This document shows, piece after piece, positions 61,344 to 64,000 of a stretch of DNA of 64,000 nucleotides; positions within the stretch are counted from its first letter, which is position 1, and the number at the start of each line of letters is the position of its first letter. The stretch spans positions 62,001 to 126,000 of the forward strand of contig JAQUAB010000002.1 of the NCBI GenBank assembly GCA_028687475.1, read 5' to 3'. Source of the stretch: Candidatus Gracilibacteria bacterium (GTDB lineage Bacteria; Patescibacteriota; Gracilibacteria; BD1-5; UBA2023). A program made the translations under genes and the position numbers. The notes under the pieces were generated by a model, which was given only the letters and a program-made list of their open reading frames with translations, made no database searches and was not told the DNA's origin.

Positions 61344-63035
61344 ATGTGAATCTCTCGCTTACATATCGCACTCTTGTCCATCATGAGTATTTTTACTGGG
61401 ATCATCGCACCTGGAACAAGCGTCATGGGGAATCATATAGCATACCCAATGACTGATGCGCGAATATTGAGCTACATGCTCTTATTTTTTCTTATTATAG
61501 GTTTTTATACAGCATCGATTCATGCATGGAAAATATTTCGTTATAATGGTATCCTGATACTTGGAATGATTGGTGTTCTTTTTTTTCTGACACTCTCTGG
61601 ACAAGTCATGGAAACAAAAACAGGGATCGAAACAAGTGGTTTTTCTTGGGGATGGATATTTCTTCTTATTGGGGTGATTATTCTCTTTCGCATATATACA
61701 CAGAAAGATGAAGATGAAAATGCATCTGACTTCAAACAAACTATAGATACACTTCTCGGAATTGTTGGGAGTTTTACTCTAGCTTGTATTGCTGGAGTAA
61801 TTATTCTTATCTCACTCTCTTTCACAGATAAGAGTCACAAGACAAGTGTTCTCGAAGAAGTGTTCGGAAGAGAGAATATTACATACATGAGTGGTGGAAT
61901 CATTCTCTCAGCACCATATATGGAAATATCCGAACTACACTATGATAGAAAGACTGAGACTTTTCTTCTCACGACCAAGGATCAGAGTGGAAGTATCATC
62001 CGTCTCAAGAATCCTCGTTGAGTAAAAGTTCTGACTGGAAGTATTGGGAAACCTGTATATATCAATAGCCAACTCTACACGACCGATGCCGAACAGCGTG
62101 CATATTCTGGAGGTATTCTCCTCCCAAACGCCAGTATAATTGGGAAAGATACCCTACTTCTCCATAGTGGAAGTGACTGGAATATACGATCGACGAAATC
62201 TTCTTGGTCGTTTGATTATTCCGGGAGTATATCGAATCCTATACTCTCATGAGACAAAAAAGTAATTGCATGGACTGAGAAAACTGCATCTGGAAAAACA
62301 ATCATAAAAAAGATAAAATGACAAGAATGATGAGAGTATGAAAAAGTATACTCGATGAATTTATCGACTTGATGATATGATCTCATGTCTCTCGTGATGT
62401 CGAGTTGAAGTCTCCAAATAGTGAAGAATGGAGAAACGCTCTGGAAAGTAGAATCATGATACCAGACAGGAACATATATTTCCAATGGTTCCCACAGTAT
62501 TTATATTATCTCTCAAGATAGAGAAAAAAAGATTGTCTACGATGGGCAGATACTCTCTCCTGGATATGATGATATTCGAGAATTATTCCTCGAGAACAAT
62601 GGAGGATATTATGCATATTTCGCGAAACCAATGGGAGGAATGAAGTATTGTCTCTTTACGAAATATCGTGGAAATCTCTGTGGATTCGATGGATATATGA
62701 ATCCAACTCTGAGTGCCGATGGTTCTTCTCTGATTTATGCAGGTCTCATGAATGGCACATGGAACATATACCGAAATACGGAAGTTCTAGTACAAAATAC
62801 ACATTATCAGAATGCAGATATTTCGCATGATTATGTGTTTTTCGATGTGACGAATCCTCGTACGTATCTCTTCGTGAGAAGAGATGACCAGATAGGAAAA
62901 TATTCCTTGATAAAAAATGGAGTAGTCCTTCCTGGATTATGGGATGACTTTGGAACAGAAGTGTCATTCGGATATGACAATCACATCATCCTGAAGCTGA
63001 AGGATCAAAATGGGTGGAGAATTGCGGAATTATAA
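61344..63035 (+). CDS. Membrane protein with large beta-propeller-like domain
   Basis: 563 aa. Start ATG followed directly by TGA = Gly (MGISRLHIALL). Four or five membrane helices in the first 170 residues, then an extracytoplasmic part of about 390 residues with repeated short beta units (GSIIRLKNPRGVKVLTGS, LQIVKNGETLWKVES, MNPTLSADGSSLIYAGLMNGTWNIYRN, YSLIKNGVVLPG) as in TolB/WD-type propellers. More than ten TGA codons are Gly. Not assigned to a named family. Its use of the SADGSSLIY motif recalls TolB-like repeats. Confidence 0.6.
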
Positions 63036-63041
63036 TCAAAA

Positions 63042-63632
63042 TTACTTATCAAAGAAGATCTTTCTGAGTTCTTCTTTTTTTGTAGGATCAAGACGGGCTT
63101 CATACAGAATCGGGATAATTGGCCAATGATGATGGAATCGTGGATTACTCGAGAGTTCTATGAATTCATCAAAAGTGACGGAAAAAACTCGAATTTTTTC
63201 TCCAGGATCTGGTTGTACCTCTTGGATTTTTCGTACATTTCGTGCTATATAGAAATATGTATATGTCGCAATATTTCCTGTTCCGTTGAAGGTATGCCAC
63301 GGAAGCCATTCATCACTCACATATCCTGTCTCTTCGAGTAGTTCACGCTGGGCACAGAGAAGTGGATCTTCATCTGGAACATCGAATGAACCACCCGGAA
63401 GCCCGAGAAATGGTGCAATTTTTGCGGGCTGTTCTTGGTCAGTGATGAGGATATTTCCTTCAGGAGTGATAGCAACAGAGAAAGATCCATCCAGGAAACG
63501 AAGCATCTCAAAAACCTGATATGATCCATCATACATTTCTTGATTCCACTGATACACATCGGAACGAACTCCAGAAAAAACACATTCTGCCTGATTTGGA
63601 ATTCGAGGGTGTTTTGGAAATTGTGATTGCAT
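63042..63632 (-). CDS. Nudix hydrolase
   Basis: 196 aa. Nudix box LPGGSFDVPDEDPLLCAQRELLEETGYVSDEW carries the RELLEETG metal-binding core, with one extra residue between the first Gly and the Glu. GNIATYTYFYIARNVRKIQE and EKIRVFSVTFDEFIELSS fit the ADP-ribose pyrophosphatase/NudF-like branch. It would cleave a nucleoside diphosphate linked to another group. No internal TGA. Next to metG on the same strand but separated by about 30 bp after the metG stop. Confidence 0.88.
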   Translation of the reverse strand: MQSQFPKHPRIPNQAECVFSGVRSDVYQWNQEMYDGSYQVFEMLRFLDGSFSVAITPEGNILITDQEQPAKIAPFLGLPGGSFDVPDEDPLLCAQRELLEETGYVSDEWLPWHTFNGTGNIATYTYFYIARNVRKIQEVQPDPGEKIRVFSVTFDEFIELSSNPRFHHHWPIIPILYEARLDPTKKEELRKIFFDK

Positions 63633-63662
63633 ATATTAGTTTCTGAAAATAGGTTTATATCT

Positions 63663-64000
63663 TTATCTGTTCGTATCGATTCGCATATACAATGGATTCC
63701 CTTTCTCCGCGACAAAGAATCTCACTGGATCAATCTCCATATTCTCACGAAAGGAGATAGTATCATCATAATTCACACTAATTCTCTGAAGCAACTCACG
63801 CATTTTGGAATCAAAAAATGGAAGTAACATGAGTGCTATTTTTCTGAGATTTGATATAAGTATGAAAAGTATGTTTTCTAGTTTTTCTTTTTCTTCTTGT
63901 GTCTCGATTGCGATTTTCCATGGAGTCATATCATCGACATATTTGTTGATCTCACTTGCATATTCGAATGCGAATTCGAGTGCACTTTTCAGATCATGAT
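63663..64000 (-). CDS. metG: Methionyl-tRNA synthetase, C-terminal part (5' end beyond window)
   Basis: 112 codons at the right edge. DLKSALEFAFEYASEINKYVDDMTPWKIA is the anticodon-binding helical domain of class I MetRS (A-----------N-Y------W), continued by LENILFILISNLRKIALMLLPFFDSKMRELLQRI, the typical I-LLSPFMP---- helix. The catalytic Rossmann fold lies outside. There is no appended tRNA-binding EMAP domain: the protein stops soon after. Reading begins in mid-codon at 64000. Confidence 0.82.
   Translation of the reverse strand, partial: HDLKSALEFAFEYASEINKYVDDMTPWKIAIETQEEKEKLENILFILISNLRKIALMLLPFFDSKMRELLQRISVNYDDTISFRENMEIDPVRFFVAEKGNPLYMRIDTNR

Noticed and set aside
63052-63083. Hairpin with T run resembling a terminator
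   Set aside because: It lies inside the Nudix coding region; the pattern comes from AAGAAG/CTTCTT codons.

Overview
The window reads as chromosomal DNA of a Candidate Phyla Radiation bacterium that uses UGA as a glycine codon (genetic code 25), that is Gracilibacteria (BD1-5) or Absconditabacteria (SR1). The proof is internal: nrdA, dnaE, dnaG, rpoD, mraY, radA, pilT, metG-type neighbours and most other genes are only full length when in-frame TGA is read through, and the TGA falls on conserved glycines (for example the RSQ-G-AS and WIRQ-G-VT sites of NrdA and RpoD). All coordinates below use TGA = Gly; only TAA and TAG end genes. Almost no gene has a Shine-Dalgarno sequence; leaders are short and pyrimidine-rich, and many promoters have the form TTGCAA-16/17-TAnnnT.

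Layout. 1-6 kb: pirin (cut by the left edge), DUF1294 protein, a nucleotidyltransferase, a class I ribonucleotide reductase large subunit behind two NrdR-like boxes, an AT-rich HEPN-like gene and a cysteine-hydrolase-fold protein. 6-13.5 kb: dnaE (minus), an extradiol dioxygenase-like gene, an acidic Ser/Thr-rich protein, rpoD. 13.5-18.1 kb: an operon ftsA-like / membrane protein of the CPR 'baseplate J-like' type / dnaG / rpoD. 18.3-28.3 kb: MscS channel, mraY, HU, an RsbW-type ATPase, PH-domain-like membrane proteins, a putative M29-type peptidase, a Xer recombinase, a pseudouridine synthase and an AbiEi-like regulator. 28.6-35.6 kb: small exported protein with a two-component system, TelA-like protein, DEAD-box helicase with RGG tail, VWA protein and tRNA-Lys(CUU). 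35.6-37.3 kb: a foreign-looking methyltransferase gene between 25-bp direct repeats beside the tRNA. 37.3-40 kb: VirB2/TrbC-like membrane proteins and a second MGLFD-type protein.

41.6-50.1 kb is the most unusual part: a run of membrane plus coiled-coil proteins with exchanged N-terminal membrane modules and near-identical C-terminal modules, a Fic protein, an FtsH/Cdc48-like AAA+ ATPase that carries a palindromic repeat in frame, a RelE-like toxin-antitoxin remnant, one TAG-interrupted gene copy, and repeated promoter/terminator leaders. It looks like an evolving accessory envelope system.

50.2-64 kb: pilT, tatD, a delta-prime-like clamp loader subunit, tandem thymidylate-kinase-like genes, a WxL-like surface cluster (two small secreted paralogs plus a DUF916-like membrane anchor with a basic cytoplasmic tail), recX-radA, a membrane/beta-propeller-like protein, a Nudix hydrolase and the C-terminal part of metG cut by the right edge. 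No rRNA, CRISPR array or transposase gene was found.
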